From: an uncultured Bacilli bacterium
Lineage (GTDB): Bacteria > Bacillota_I > Bacilli_A > RF39 > UBA660
Direction of reading: 5' to 3'
Length of the DNA stretch: 5,846 nucleotides
Assembly: GCA_947853365.1 (NCBI GenBank)
Contig: CANTWQ010000101.1
Location: 1 to 5,846, forward strand
The notes below the pieces were generated by a model. That model was not told the origin of the DNA. It did no database searches and saw only the letters and a program-made list of their open reading frames with translations. The translations under genes and the position numbers were made by a program. Each line of letters begins with the position of its first letter. The first letter of the stretch is position 1. Of this stretch, positions 5,831-5,846 are shown piece by piece.

Positions 5831-5846
5831 GGGGAGGTGGAAACAT
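5831..5846 (+). promoter_or_regulatory. Ribosome binding site and first two bases of a start codon cut by the window edge
   Basis: GGGGAGGTGG (5831-5840) contains GGAGGTG, a strong match to the anti-SD. It is followed by AAAC and then AT at the last two bases, where an ATG would begin at 5845. The gene itself lies outside the window and cannot be named. Confidence 0.75.

Larger units (their letters stand above)
5679..5844 (+). promoter_or_regulatory. Putative transcription-attenuation leader of the downstream gene
   Basis: The predicted RNA has a possible short upstream ORF, two competing hairpins and a strong terminator ending directly before the ribosome binding site. Segment 5702-5709 (ATCAATCA) can pair with 5723-5730 (8 bp). 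Alternatively the overlapping segment 5699-5708 (GTAATCAATC) can pair with 5745-5754 (10 bp). The two pairings exclude each other. I see no T-box sequence and none of the conserved cores of the common riboswitches I checked by eye (TPP, FMN, SAM, cobalamin, glycine, fluoride). I also see no clear antiterminator complementary to the terminator's 5' arm, so the sensing mechanism is open. A stand-alone small RNA of about 150 nt is the alternative reading. Confidence 0.55.

Noticed and set aside
1..5846. CRISPR arrays, insertion sequences, tRNA or rRNA genes
   Set aside because: No spaced direct repeats of CRISPR type, transposase motifs, terminal inverted repeats with target duplications, or cloverleaf/rRNA sequences were seen.

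Overview
This is an AT-rich window with standard-code genes, strong Shine-Dalgarno sequences and short intergenic spaces ending in intrinsic terminators. It suggests a low-GC Gram-positive bacterium (Bacillota). The exact lineage cannot be fixed from these genes. Tryptophan is written TGG and no gene reads through TGA, so a TGA-recoding mollicute is unlikely.

Layout, left to right. (1) Bases 2-424 (+) encode the C-terminal part of seryl-tRNA synthetase (serS), cut by the left edge and followed by its own terminator. (2) Convergent to it, on the minus strand, is a Fic-domain protein AMP-transferase with a C-terminal winged helix. The intact reading frame begins at 1426. However, the gene's real start, with an excellent ribosome binding site and a near-consensus promoter, lies upstream at 1535. 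The two parts are out of frame by one base at a run of eight A (minus strand, 1462-1469). The gene is therefore frameshifted, phase-variable, dependent on slippage, or carries a sequencing error. A 12-bp repeat array overlaps and abuts its promoter. (3) Diverging from fic, an extended -10 promoter drives a two-gene operon (1813-5579, +). It encodes a MacB/LolD-type ABC ATPase and a roughly 1020-residue FtsX-like permease, overlapping as TAATG. The permease carries a long extracytoplasmic coiled-coil hairpin. A strong terminator closes the operon. (4) The right end (about 5644-5846) has a good promoter, a leader of about 150 nt with a possible 9-codon upstream ORF and competing hairpins, and a strong intrinsic terminator. 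The terminator abuts the ribosome binding site of a gene whose start codon is cut by the window edge. This is the architecture of a transcription-attenuated gene.

The ATPase and permease should work together as one transporter or mechanotransmitter in the cytoplasmic membrane. serS is housekeeping. The fic gene sits as an independent unit between them with its own promoter and terminator. The best leads are the fic frameshift, the repeat array at its promoter, and the leader at the right edge.
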